Of a DNA stretch of 17,321 nt, positions 8,075 through 15,098 are shown in pieces. This DNA is from Comamonadaceae bacterium (lineage in GTDB: Bacteria > Pseudomonadota > Gammaproteobacteria > Burkholderiales > Burkholderiaceae): positions 1-17,321 of the forward strand of contig CANCGU010000031.1 in assembly GCA_947377705.1 (NCBI GenBank), read 5' to 3'. The position numbers were made by a program, and so were the translations under genes. Each line of letters begins with the position of its first letter. Position 1 is the stretch's first letter. The notes under the pieces were generated by a model. That model saw only the letters and a program-made list of their open reading frames with translations. It did no database searches and was not told where the DNA came from.

Positions 8075-8150
8075 GCGGGAATAGCTCAGTTGGTAGAGCG
8101 CAACCTTGCCAAGGTTGAGGTCGCGAGTTCGAATCTCGTTTCCCGCTCCA
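8075..8150 (+). tRNA. tRNA-Gly (anticodon GCC)
   Basis: A 76-base cloverleaf with acceptor arms GCGGGAA and TTCCCGC, a D-arm TAGCTCAGTTGGTAGAGC, the anticodon stem-loop CCTTGCCAAGG with anticodon GCC at 8108-8110, a T-loop GTTCGAATC, and an encoded CCA end. It decodes GGC and GGU. It stands alone and is followed at once by an intrinsic terminator. Confidence 0.97.
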
Positions 8151-8158
8151 ATTTCAAA

Positions 8159-8192
8159 GAGCCCCTGAAACTCATGTTGCAGGGGCTTTTTT
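8159..8192 (+). terminator. Intrinsic terminator after tRNA-Gly
   Basis: AGCCCCTG (8160-8167) pairs perfectly with CAGGGGCT (8180-8187) across a 12-base loop and runs into six T residues (8187-8192). This is a clear Rho-independent terminator and ends the tRNA transcript before the VirK/YbjX gene. Confidence 0.92.
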
Positions 8193-8207
8193 GTATCTAT
8201 CGAAGCA

Positions 8208-9140
8208 ATGCCGATGACCCACAGCAACTTGGACGCGCCAAGCTCGGAAGAGTTATTCCGCCTCACCGACAACAATTCGGGTGGCTGGTTGCAAACGGCC
8301 AAACGACGTTTGAAGTTTCGTTTGCGCTACTGGCTGTGTGAGAAGCAACTGCATCGCATTCGCCGCTTTTTTCAAACACACGGTTTGACCGAACTCACGC
8401 ACAGCGAATTGCCTGTGATGTTGCGTCCTATGCGCCCATATTTGTGGGGCGGTTTAGACCCTGAGGCGAGAACCAATGCCATGCTCGCGCATTTCGAGTG
8501 GTTGTTGGCACGCCACACGGCGCAGACCGTGGTTGATTTTTACAAACGTGGCGCGTACACGTTTTTCACGCAAAGTTACCCCGAAGGCGACATCACCCTT
8601 GAATTAGAACCAGGTCGTGGCTTGGGCCGTGAGGGGGAGTTTGAGTTACATCTCAAATTCAACGGCGCAGCCGTGATGCGTGCAGCGTTCAGCATCTTGC
8701 CCGCTGAGATGGTGGGCGTGAAAGAGCCCGGTTTTGTCATGGCCATTGGCAATATGCAAGGTCAGCGGTTTTTGAATCAAGAAATCAAAATCGTTACCCA
8801 AAAAATGGAGCGTACGCGCCCACAAAACATCTTGATGACCGCCCTGCAAGGCTTGGCCTCAGGCTGGCAATTGGTCGCCATGGTGGGCGTGTCTGATGTG
8901 GCCCATGTGTATTCTGGTTACCGCAGTTTGTCGCAGCGCGTGGGGCAGAGTTACGACGGTTTGTGGGCTGAAATGGGCACCACGGGTGCGCTGTCTAAAG
9001 TGCATTGGAATTTACCCATTCAATGGGTGGCGCGCTCGGAACAGGATGTGCCGTCCAACAAACGTTCCCAGTTGCGACGCAAGAACGAAATCCGCCAAAA
9101 GATTTTTGACGAAGTGGCGCGCCACAGCGCAGGCCTTTGA
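8208..9140 (+). CDS. VirK/YbjX (DUF535) family protein
   Basis: A 310-residue protein with the hallmarks of the DUF535 family: LQGLASGWQLVAMVGVSD (about residues 211-228), YDGLWAEMG and a basic end containing SNKRSQLRRK. In Salmonella and Shigella, VirK and YbjX are linked to envelope remodelling, antimicrobial-peptide resistance and virulence-factor export; the biochemical activity is not known. There is no signal peptide or membrane helix, so it is probably cytoplasmic. The ATG at 8208 is two codons before a second in-frame ATG (8214), and neither has a strong ribosome site. It begins 15 bases after the tRNA-Gly terminator, so any dedicated promoter would have to overlap that terminator or the tRNA; otherwise the gene depends on read-through. 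No clear terminator follows it. Confidence 0.85.
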   Translation: MPMTHSNLDAPSSEELFRLTDNNSGGWLQTAKRRLKFRLRYWLCEKQLHRIRRFFQTHGLTELTHSELPVMLRPMRPYLWGGLDPEARTNAMLAHFEWLLARHTAQTVVDFYKRGAYTFFTQSYPEGDITLELEPGRGLGREGEFELHLKFNGAAVMRAAFSILPAEMVGVKEPGFVMAIGNMQGQRFLNQEIKIVTQKMERTRPQNILMTALQGLASGWQLVAMVGVSDVAHVYSGYRSLSQRVGQSYDGLWAEMGTTGALSKVHWNLPIQWVARSEQDVPSNKRSQLRRKNEIRQKIFDEVARHSAGL

Positions 9141-9165
9141 GGCGTGCGCTGTGTGAGAGGCTGAA

Positions 9166-9304
9166 TTACTTCTTAGGCAACGTGCCGCCGCTCTTCACAC
9201 ACGCATCCAAGGTTTTGAACTCGGTGAACTTTTTGGTGCGCTCATAGCTGGCGCTGTTTTGAGCAGGTTGGCCAGCAAAAATTGTGTGTGGCGCGTTGCG
9301 TCAT
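9166..9304 (-). pseudogene. Remnant of a small secreted-protein gene (frameshifted, signal peptide lost)
   Basis: On the minus strand a perfect ribosome site AAAGGAG (complement of 9311-9317) sits 6 bases before an ATG at 9304, but that frame stops after 20 codons (TGA at 9242-9244). In the other frame an open stretch with no ATG, GTG or TTG start ends YERTKKFTEFKTLDACVKSG...LPKK at TAA 9166-9168. That C-terminus resembles the C-terminus of the secreted protein at 14562-14894 (YTQTKNFKPFATMDECVKSGG), sharing the Tyr, Thr-Lys, Phe, Thr, Asp and CVKSGG positions. I read this as a decayed paralogue that lost its signal-peptide region and reading frame. An intact frameshifted gene is less likely because no signal peptide remains. 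Confidence 0.6.
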
Positions 9305-9457
9305 CGAAAACTCCTTTAAGTTGCAAAACAGGTCGCAGGTCTAGGCAGGGCTTAAAAATTTGCTGTGCCAATATAGACTAAAAAATATTCAAAATCACAC
9401 ACAACTTGCCTGAGCGACAAAGGCGGCTGACGTAAAATAATGTAACGCAACGACACT
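9305..9457. other. AT-rich spacer upstream of tRNA-Leu
   Basis: No open frame is credible here. It contains the ribosome site of the decayed gene (minus strand) and, for the plus-strand tRNA, a good -10 hexamer TAAAAT at 9433-9438. The only -35-like hexamer seen, TTGCCT at 9406-9411, is 21 bases away, which is too far for a standard promoter. Confidence 0.4.
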
Positions 9458-9547
9458 GCCCGAGTGGTGAAATTGGTAGACACAAGAGACTTAAAATCTC
9501 TCGCTTCCGTAAGGGGCGTACCGGTTCGATTCCGGTCTCGGGCACCA
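9458..9547 (+). tRNA. tRNA-Leu (anticodon UAA)
   Basis: A class II tRNA of 90 bases including the encoded CCA. The acceptor arms are GCCCGAG and CTCGGGC. The anticodon stem AGAGA/TCTCT (9485-9489/9497-9501) closes a 7-base loop with TAA at 9492-9494, reading UUA and UUG. A long variable arm (CGCTTCCGTAAGGGGCG) and a T-arm ACCGG/CCGGT follow. Its 3' end is only 10 bases from the stop codon of the convergent P-type ATPase gene, and no terminator is visible between them. Confidence 0.97.
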
Positions 9548-9557
9548 TAAAGTAATT

Positions 9558-12134
9558 TCAGTTAGTCGTATAACGCTTCAAAGCTGCATTCATTAAATTT
9601 GCAAGTAGGCCGATTGATCCACATGCCATGGCTGCGGCAAGAGCATTCGTTGTCAGTTGAGAAAATCTAAGATTGGAAGATAACCATGGCAGATAGATTG
9701 ATGCAACTACAAGGCCAATGCTTCCAAGTGCAATTGTGATGGCTGTCCAATTTAATGGCCAAGTTGGTCGTAATAGAAGCCGCTCATTTGACTTTGAAAT
9801 GAAAATCAAACAACCATTTGCAACAACAAAGGCAACCATGACCATGGTGCGTGTTTGCTCAATGGAGTTGCCATGATCAAGAAAATTTCTTGACGTCCAA
9901 TATGCGATAGATGCACTGATCAACACCAATATGCCTTGTACGAATGCATGCCCCATTGCAGTTATTCCGAATAGTGCTGCATTCGTATCTCGCGGAGGGG
10001 ATGTCATGCACGAAGAACTTTCTGGTTCATTTTCGAATGCAAGTGAACAGGCAGGATCGATGACCATCTCAAGCAAGGCGATATGTAGTGGTAGAAATAA
10101 CGGCGGTAATGCAAACAGCACTGGCATAAGAGCAATCAGTGCAAGCGGGATATGAATTGCAAAGATGTAAGCCATTGATTTTTGCAAGTTGCTAAAGATG
10201 CGTCTTCCAGTACGTATCCCGCGAACAATGGATGCAAAGTTGTCGTCAATGAGAACTAAGTCTGATGCTTCCCTTGCTACATCTGTTCCCCTCAGCCCCA
10301 TTGAAACCCCAACGTGTGCTGATCGCAGTGCGGGTGCGTCGTTGACTCCGTCGCCTGTCATCGTCACGATTTCACCATTTCGTTTAAGCGCTTCGACGAT
10401 TCGTAGTTTTTGATGTGGCGAAATGCGTGCACAAACGTTGACCGATTTGAGGCGGACTTGTAGCTCTGAGTCATTCAGCAGGTTGATATCTTCACCTGTC
10501 ATTACCTCTGTCAATGGCATTCCCGCTTGCATAGCGATGACTTGTGCTGTCGTTGGGTAATCGCCCGTAATCATGATTACGCGAATACCTGCCGTTTGAC
10601 ACTCAGCCATGGCTTTCGGAACTTCTTCTCGCAAGGGGTCTGCTAATCCAATCAGGCCTAACCATTCAAATTCAAAATCATGTGCCGACTTTGGCCATTG
10701 GGTGCCTGTATATTTCCCCTCTGCCGCAGCTAGAACTCGTAAACCTTGAGCGGCGAGGGCGTCTACTGATTTTTTCCAAACGGCTTGTTCAGTAGATGTC
10801 ATATGACACAAATCCATGACTGCTTCTGGGGCACCTTTAGCTGATATGACGTAACCGTTATCGTCGGTGACGCTCCATACATTGGACATAGCCCGTAGTT
10901 CAGTGCTAAGGGGATAAGTTTGAATTAGCTTCCACTCTTTGTGCAGATGATTTATCTTTCCTAGCCATGCTGCTCCAAAATCATGAAATGCGACTTCCAT
11001 CGGGTCGAAAGGTGTGGGTGAGCTTGCCAAGATGGCGTGTTCAACAATTCGGTGGAAGTTTTCAGCCAGTACGTTGCTTTTGCTTGGTTTAAAAATTAAT
11101 GGTGATGACTCGCCACTAGGCTGAACAGCCAGTGCTTGAATGGTCATTCGATTTTGAGTCAACGTGCCCGTTTTATCCGTGCAAAGGATGGTGGTTGCGC
11201 CAAGCGTCTCAATAGCGTTGATGTGGCGAGTTAAAACACCTTGTTTGGCTAGTCGGTGGGCACCTAAGGCAGGAAATATAGCCAGCACGACGGGGTACTC
11301 TTCCGGAAGCATTGCCATTGCAAGTGCAATACCTGAGAGCAGGGCGGGTATCCATTCGCCTGTTCTCAGTCCTAGCGTGATCACCATCGTTGTGCACAAA
11401 CCTAAACCAATGCTCGCAAGAATTTTGACTAGCCGTGCTGTTTGTCTGTGAAGCGGCGTGACTTCTGTCTCTAATCGGTTGAGCGTGTTGCCAATCTTTC
11501 CAACCTCCGTACGAGCACCTGTGGCGGTAACTTTAAATACGCCTTGTCCGCGAGTGACGTAAGTTCCCGAGTAAACGGTTGCACATTCCAGCAAATTTTT
11601 CGAAGTACAGTTTTTGATTACGGATATAGATTCACCAGTCAACAGAGATTCATCAACTTCGATGTTGTCAGCTTTGATGAGTACACCATCTGCAGGGATT
11701 CGCCCGCCTTCAGAAATAATGACTAAATCATCTTTTACGATGTTCTTCGATGAGGTTTTTTTAGAGGTCCCGTCACGGACCACTTGTACTTGGTGACTAT
11801 TGAGCTCACGCAATGCTTGAATAGAGTTCTCTGACTTCCCCTCCTGGAAAAGCGTGAGTCCAAGAACTGCAAGAACAAATACGCCAAGTGTGAGCCCCTC
11901 ATTTAAATCACCCACTGACATGTAGATGGCCGCCGCCGCCAATAACAATACAAACATAGGCTCATGCAAGATTTTTAATATTCTTCTAAAGAATGAATTT
12001 TTACTAGAAGCCTCTAACGTGTTTGGCCCATCTGCTGCAAGTTTTGCCTCTGCGGCACTAGAACTTAAGCCCACTAAGGGCGCATGTGTATGCGAGTTGG
12101 TTTCAAGCAATTCAATAATTTCTAGTGGTGGCAT
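9558..12134 (-). CDS. Cation-translocating P-type ATPase (P2-like, substrate unknown)
   Basis: An 858-residue inner-membrane ATPase with every catalytic hallmark: TGES (166-169), phospho-Asp320 in DKTGTLTQNRM, KGAPE (433-437), TGDYP (523-527) and GDGVNDAPAL (594-603). The TM4 ion-site motif is PEEYPVVL (277-284), not the PEGLP of well-studied Ca2+ pumps, and TM6 carries VIDPACS (691-697). The first membrane pair lies near 58-98; a long C-terminal membrane block starts near 655. The family is often labelled calcium or generic cation ATPase; the substrate cannot be read from the sequence. The ATG at 12134 has no good ribosome site. The gene is lower in G+C than the left half of the window and is divergent from the cytochrome operon, sharing the 217-base control region that holds an FNR-like box. 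Confidence 0.88.
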   Translation of the reverse strand: MPPLEIIELLETNSHTHAPLVGLSSSAAEAKLAADGPNTLEASSKNSFFRRILKILHEPMFVLLLAAAAIYMSVGDLNEGLTLGVFVLAVLGLTLFQEGKSENSIQALRELNSHQVQVVRDGTSKKTSSKNIVKDDLVIISEGGRIPADGVLIKADNIEVDESLLTGESISVIKNCTSKNLLECATVYSGTYVTRGQGVFKVTATGARTEVGKIGNTLNRLETEVTPLHRQTARLVKILASIGLGLCTTMVITLGLRTGEWIPALLSGIALAMAMLPEEYPVVLAIFPALGAHRLAKQGVLTRHINAIETLGATTILCTDKTGTLTQNRMTIQALAVQPSGESSPLIFKPSKSNVLAENFHRIVEHAILASSPTPFDPMEVAFHDFGAAWLGKINHLHKEWKLIQTYPLSTELRAMSNVWSVTDDNGYVISAKGAPEAVMDLCHMTSTEQAVWKKSVDALAAQGLRVLAAAEGKYTGTQWPKSAHDFEFEWLGLIGLADPLREEVPKAMAECQTAGIRVIMITGDYPTTAQVIAMQAGMPLTEVMTGEDINLLNDSELQVRLKSVNVCARISPHQKLRIVEALKRNGEIVTMTGDGVNDAPALRSAHVGVSMGLRGTDVAREASDLVLIDDNFASIVRGIRTGRRIFSNLQKSMAYIFAIHIPLALIALMPVLFALPPLFLPLHIALLEMVIDPACSLAFENEPESSSCMTSPPRDTNAALFGITAMGHAFVQGILVLISASIAYWTSRNFLDHGNSIEQTRTMVMVAFVVANGCLIFISKSNERLLLRPTWPLNWTAITIALGSIGLVVASIYLPWLSSNLRFSQLTTNALAAAMACGSIGLLANLMNAALKRYTTN

Positions 12135-12197
12135 AAAGTATTTTAAAAAGTACCTAGGTCCGATGGTGCGTCACAGTTGTTGCCTTCGTTTTATTAC

Positions 12198-12216
12198 GAC
12201 GCTTGCTGAAAGCGTC
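12198..12216. repeat. Perfect 7-bp inverted repeat between the ATPase and cytochrome genes
   Basis: GACGCTT (12198-12204) and AAGCGTC (12210-12216) flank a 5-base loop. There is no T-run on either strand, so it is not an intrinsic terminator. On the minus strand it would fall in the leader of the ATPase transcript, about 64 bases ahead of the start; it could be an mRNA hairpin or an operator. Confidence 0.5.
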
Positions 12217-12263
12217 TTCTCCATAGGGGTGATCGAGGGTATTCGCAGAATCAATCTGTTTGC

Positions 12264-12277
12264 TTGATCCATGTCAA
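12264..12277 (+). promoter_or_regulatory. FNR/ANR-type binding site
   Basis: TTGAT-CCAT-GTCAA matches the FNR/CRP-family consensus TTGAT-N4-ATCAA at 9 of 10 positions. About 29 bases from its centre lies TAGAGT (12299-12304), a fair -10. This puts the site near -40.5, the class II activator position, for transcription toward the cytochrome gene. On the minus strand the same bases contain TTGACA, a consensus -35, 17 bases before TTGATT, so a regulator bound here could also affect the divergent ATPase gene. The site points to oxygen-responsive control; binding is inferred, not shown. Confidence 0.6.
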
Positions 12278-12299
12278 TAGGCAAGTTTTTTAAATAGAT

Positions 12300-12315
12300 A
12301 GAGTTTTGTAACTCT
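12300..12315. repeat. Palindrome near the predicted start of the cytochrome transcript
   Basis: AGAGTT-TTGT-AACTCT is a perfect 6-bp inverted repeat that overlaps the candidate -10 and the expected transcription start. It could be a second operator or a 5' mRNA hairpin. Confidence 0.4.
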
Positions 12316-12351
12316 CACTTCGATTTTAGAAGTCTGTTTGAAGGGTGAAAA

Positions 12352-13740
12352 ATGAAAACAATCCCTACACATCCTCGTCCTAGTCATCTGCCGATTGAGC
12401 GCCTGCTTAGGCGCATTCGGATTTCGCTCCTGATGATTGGCGTTTCAATGCTCAGTTTGCTGGGTATGCAGTCTGCGCAAGCTGTACCTTCGTTTGCAAA
12501 CCAAACTGGGCAAAGTTGCGTTGCCTGTCATGCAGGTGGGCAGTATCCTGAATTAACACCTTATGGACGGATGTTCAAGCTCACAGGCTACACGATAGGT
12601 GAGCGCAGCAATCCGTTAGCAGCCATGGTTGTGGCGAGTAGGACATCGACTAAAAACAGTGATGGCTCGACGCTTAATGGACAATCGATTGTTGATTTTG
12701 CGAGCGTATTTTTAGCAGGCAAAGTTACCGACAACATTGGTGGATTTGCGCAATACACACAAGCGTTCTATGACACACAGGACGCCAACAACAATTGGAA
12801 AGGCCACTTTGCTGCGGATAACTTCGATCTGCGCTACGCAGACCGTCAGATGGATGCCAAGCATGATGTGGTGTGGGGCCTGACTTTGCACAACAATCCA
12901 TCCGTGCAAGACGTCTGGAACAGTTCTCCCGCCTGGGGATATCCTTATGTGAGTACAACGCATGGCGCATACGGTGCGTTACCCGCCTCAACGTTGGTGG
13001 AGGGGGCGCTGGCACAACAAGTGGCAGGCATTGGTGGATATGTATTTTTGAATCAGAGTATTTATGCGGAATTGACCTCCTACCATACGGCCAAAGGCGC
13101 TACATCTTTTCTGAGTTACGGAAGCAAAGCCGGTGATCCTGATCATGCTTTAACTTTGCTGGATGGCAATGCGACCTACTGGCGGTTGGCTTACACCCAT
13201 GACTGGGGACCCCAGAACGTCATGGTCGGTGCCTTTGGGTTGACCGCTCGTACATTTCCAAATGATGGATCTACGTTCATGCCGGTTACTAGCTCTGGCA
13301 GTACGCACTTCAAAGACATGGGCATCGATGCGCAATACCAATACTTGATGTCGCCGCACACCTTCACGGCAAACTTCAGATCTGTTCACGAACTGATTAA
13401 TGACGATTCATTGACTGCCTATGCCGGTCCTGCCTCACTCAATACGTTGATGGCTAAAGGCAGTTATGTCTATCGTGAAAAATATGGGGGTAGTCTGGCA
13501 TATAAAACCGTCACTGGTAGCGCCGACGCAACCGCATATTCTTCGTTAAGTGCAATTAATGTTTCTGATTCATCGATGTGGACGACTGAATTATTTTGGA
13601 TGCCTCTACAAAACGTTCGACTTGGCATTCAGTACAGCTGGTTTACCAAATACGCAGGTGCTAGCGCAAACTACGACGGTGCGGGACGCAACGCCAGTGA
13701 TAACGCCACTACCTACCTCTACCTCTGGACTGCTTTCTAA
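12352..13740 (+). CDS. Outer-membrane monoheme cytochrome-porin fusion, Cyc2-like
   Basis: A 462-residue exported protein. A basic N-terminus is followed by a hydrophobic signal segment ending in AQA (cleavage after about residue 44). A single heme c motif, CVACH (56-60), sits in FANQTGQSCVACHAGGQYPE, with LTPYGRMFKLTGYTIG just after. The rest (about 85-462) alternates amphipathic strands with loops and ends TYLYLWTAF, a C-terminal aromatic residue typical of outer-membrane beta-barrels. This order, short cytochrome domain then barrel, is that of Cyc2, the outer-membrane Fe(II)-oxidising cytochrome, and the sequence around the heme fits my memory of that family. Barrel-cytochromes of unknown role also exist in non-iron-oxidisers, so iron oxidation is a hypothesis. 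The start has AAGGG 7 bases upstream. A c4-type cytochrome gene follows after 45 bases, and an FNR-like site lies 75 bases upstream. Confidence 0.75.
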   Translation: MKTIPTHPRPSHLPIERLLRRIRISLLMIGVSMLSLLGMQSAQAVPSFANQTGQSCVACHAGGQYPELTPYGRMFKLTGYTIGERSNPLAAMVVASRTSTKNSDGSTLNGQSIVDFASVFLAGKVTDNIGGFAQYTQAFYDTQDANNNWKGHFAADNFDLRYADRQMDAKHDVVWGLTLHNNPSVQDVWNSSPAWGYPYVSTTHGAYGALPASTLVEGALAQQVAGIGGYVFLNQSIYAELTSYHTAKGATSFLSYGSKAGDPDHALTLLDGNATYWRLAYTHDWGPQNVMVGAFGLTARTFPNDGSTFMPVTSSGSTHFKDMGIDAQYQYLMSPHTFTANFRSVHELINDDSLTAYAGPASLNTLMAKGSYVYREKYGGSLAYKTVTGSADATAYSSLSAINVSDSSMWTTELFWMPLQNVRLGIQYSWFTKYAGASANYDGAGRNASDNATTYLYLWTAF

Positions 13741-13785
13741 GTTGAGCAGGTCGAACCGACTATAAAAATAGCAAAGGATATTTAT

Positions 13786-14439
13786 ATGAAAGTCATGAAT
13801 ACTTCCATGCGATTAAGCCTTGCGGGGCTGGTTTCAGTGCTGATGTTCGGATGCTCCAACATTGAAAGAAGTCGCAATGTCAGTAATCCCAATGTGTCGG
13901 GGAAAACACTTGCCGAGCAGGTTTGTTCAAACTGTCATGGAATGACTGGTGAGTCCGCTTCACCCATGTTCCCAAAATTAGCGGGTCAGCAAAAAGCCTA
14001 TTTAGTGGCTCAGATCACAGACTTTAAAGGGCACGATCGCAGTGACTCTCGCGGTGCAACTTATATGTGGGGTTTTACACATTTGACGACGCCACAGGTG
14101 GATGAATTGGCAGAATATTTTTCTGCGCAACCCCCCATGGCTGGGCGAAGAAATAGCTCAGTTTTATTGGCGCGTGGCGAGGAAATTTTTCGCCATGGTT
14201 TGCCAGACAAAGGCGTTGTTCAATGTGCGGCTTGCCATGGAACCTCGGGCGAAGGAAACGGTACGTTTCCTCGACTTGCGGGACAACATGCCAACTATGT
14301 GATCGAACAGATCAAAGTATTACAGCAAACCGATCAACGACCTAGAGGTGCCGCCATGAAGCAAGTGACGCATGAACTGTCTGAGTCTGAAACCATGGCA
14401 GTAGCGCAATATCTGGAGTCAATTGGCTCTTTTAAATAA
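13786..14439 (+). CDS. Diheme cytochrome c, c4-like, probable lipoprotein
   Basis: A 217-residue protein with two heme c motifs, CSNCH (47-51) and CAACH (147-151), each followed by the c4-type pattern FP-x-LAGQ-x3-Y (FPKLAGQQKAY at 62-72, FPRLAGQHANY at 161-171). Met94 and Met191 are likely axial ligands. The N-terminus is hydrophobic and ends LMFGC, so Cys23 may be lipidated, which would tether the protein in the periplasm; the lipobox is not perfect (Met at -3). Cytochromes c4 carry electrons from periplasmic or outer-membrane donors to terminal oxidases. Directly downstream of the Cyc2-like gene, with AAAGGA at 13773-13778 before its ATG, it is the obvious partner to accept electrons from the outer-membrane cytochrome. 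Confidence 0.88.
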   Translation: MKVMNTSMRLSLAGLVSVLMFGCSNIERSRNVSNPNVSGKTLAEQVCSNCHGMTGESASPMFPKLAGQQKAYLVAQITDFKGHDRSDSRGATYMWGFTHLTTPQVDELAEYFSAQPPMAGRRNSSVLLARGEEIFRHGLPDKGVVQCAACHGTSGEGNGTFPRLAGQHANYVIEQIKVLQQTDQRPRGAAMKQVTHELSESETMAVAQYLESIGSFK

Positions 14440-14475
14440 CATTCGATGCTGTCGTCCACGTCGCATCGCTGAATG
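14440..14475. repeat. Inverted repeat directly after the c4 cytochrome stop codon
   Basis: CATTCGATGC (14440-14449) pairs with GCATCG and AATG on the right arm (14463-14468, 14472-14475) with a 3-base bulge and a 13-base loop. It abuts the TAA stop. There is no T-run, so it is more likely a transcript-end stabiliser or processing site than a full terminator. A short palindrome, TGACAGTCA (14474-14482), touches its right end. Confidence 0.4.
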
Positions 14476-14561
14476 ACAGTCAGCACAGAGAGACGTCAAC
14501 CAATATCTGATTTATGGCGTTTAATACCTATGGCAACTTTGCCATGCACCGAGAACTTCTC

Positions 14562-14894
14562 ATGTTGAAAAAAACTTTGATCGCAGCTTTGTTAGCTACT
14601 TCTGGATTGACTGCATTTGCTCAAACTGCCGCTGTTGCTGCCAAGCCAGTCGCAAGTGCCCAAGTTGCTGTGATGCCTGCTAAAACTGCGTCAGCGACAC
14701 CTGCAACTGCGCTTGCACCAGCCATGGGGGCAAAGGCCGCAACTGATGAGCCTGCTGTAAAAAAATCGAAGAATGACATTTGTCACGACAAAAGCAGCTC
14801 TGGTTATACGCAGACCAAGAACTTCAAACCGTTCGCCACAATGGACGAATGTGTAAAAAGTGGTGGTCACCCACCTAAAGGCAATGCCAAGTAA
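14562..14894 (+). CDS. Small secreted protein with Ala/Pro-rich linker and CVKSGG C-terminal motif
   Basis: A 110-residue exported protein. The signal peptide MLKKTLIAALLATSGLTAFA is cleaved after about residue 20. A low-complexity Ala/Pro/Val/Lys linker (21-68) follows, and then a compact C-terminal domain of about 40 residues with Cys74 (ICHDK) and Cys97 (MDECVKSGG), which could form a disulfide in the periplasm. An in-frame ATG at 14514 would add 16 residues ahead of the signal peptide and is unlikely to be the real start. The function is unknown; CHDK is not a heme motif. The same C-terminal motif occurs in the decayed gene at 9166-9304. It lies 122 bases after the c4 cytochrome gene and ends in a strong intrinsic terminator, so it may be the last gene of that transcript or have its own promoter. 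Confidence 0.8.
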   Translation: MLKKTLIAALLATSGLTAFAQTAAVAAKPVASAQVAVMPAKTASATPATALAPAMGAKAATDEPAVKKSKNDICHDKSSSGYTQTKNFKPFATMDECVKSGGHPPKGNAK

Positions 14895-14917
14895 TTTTTA
14901 CGCTTGACGCCATAAAC

Positions 14918-14947
14918 AGCACCGGTCAATGGACCGGTGTTTTGTTT
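14918..14947 (+). terminator. Intrinsic terminator
   Basis: CACCGGTC (14920-14927) pairs perfectly with GACCGGTG (14932-14939) across the 4-base loop AATG and is followed by TTTTGTTT. It closes the plus-strand transcription unit that ends with the small secreted protein. Confidence 0.9.
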
Positions 14948-15098
14948 AAATGCCAATTTTTTGCAACAAATTTGCCGTCGCTACTGATTGAGCCCCACAA
15001 AAACATCTGCATCTGCCATCTCAACCTTCTTGAGCTTGTGGAAATTTTCAAGATTTCATTGGCAATTGCTTTTTATATCTTGCAGGAAAAAATTAAGT

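Noticed and set aside
9242..9304. Functional 20-codon peptide gene behind the strong AAAGGAG site
   Set aside because: The peptide has no recognisable feature, and the same DNA reads as a homologous C-terminus in another frame, so decay of a longer gene explains it better.
12352..14439. Multiheme porin-cytochrome (MtrAB/PioAB type) conduit
   Set aside because: Only one CxxCH is present in the barrel protein and two in its partner; there is no decaheme protein in the window.
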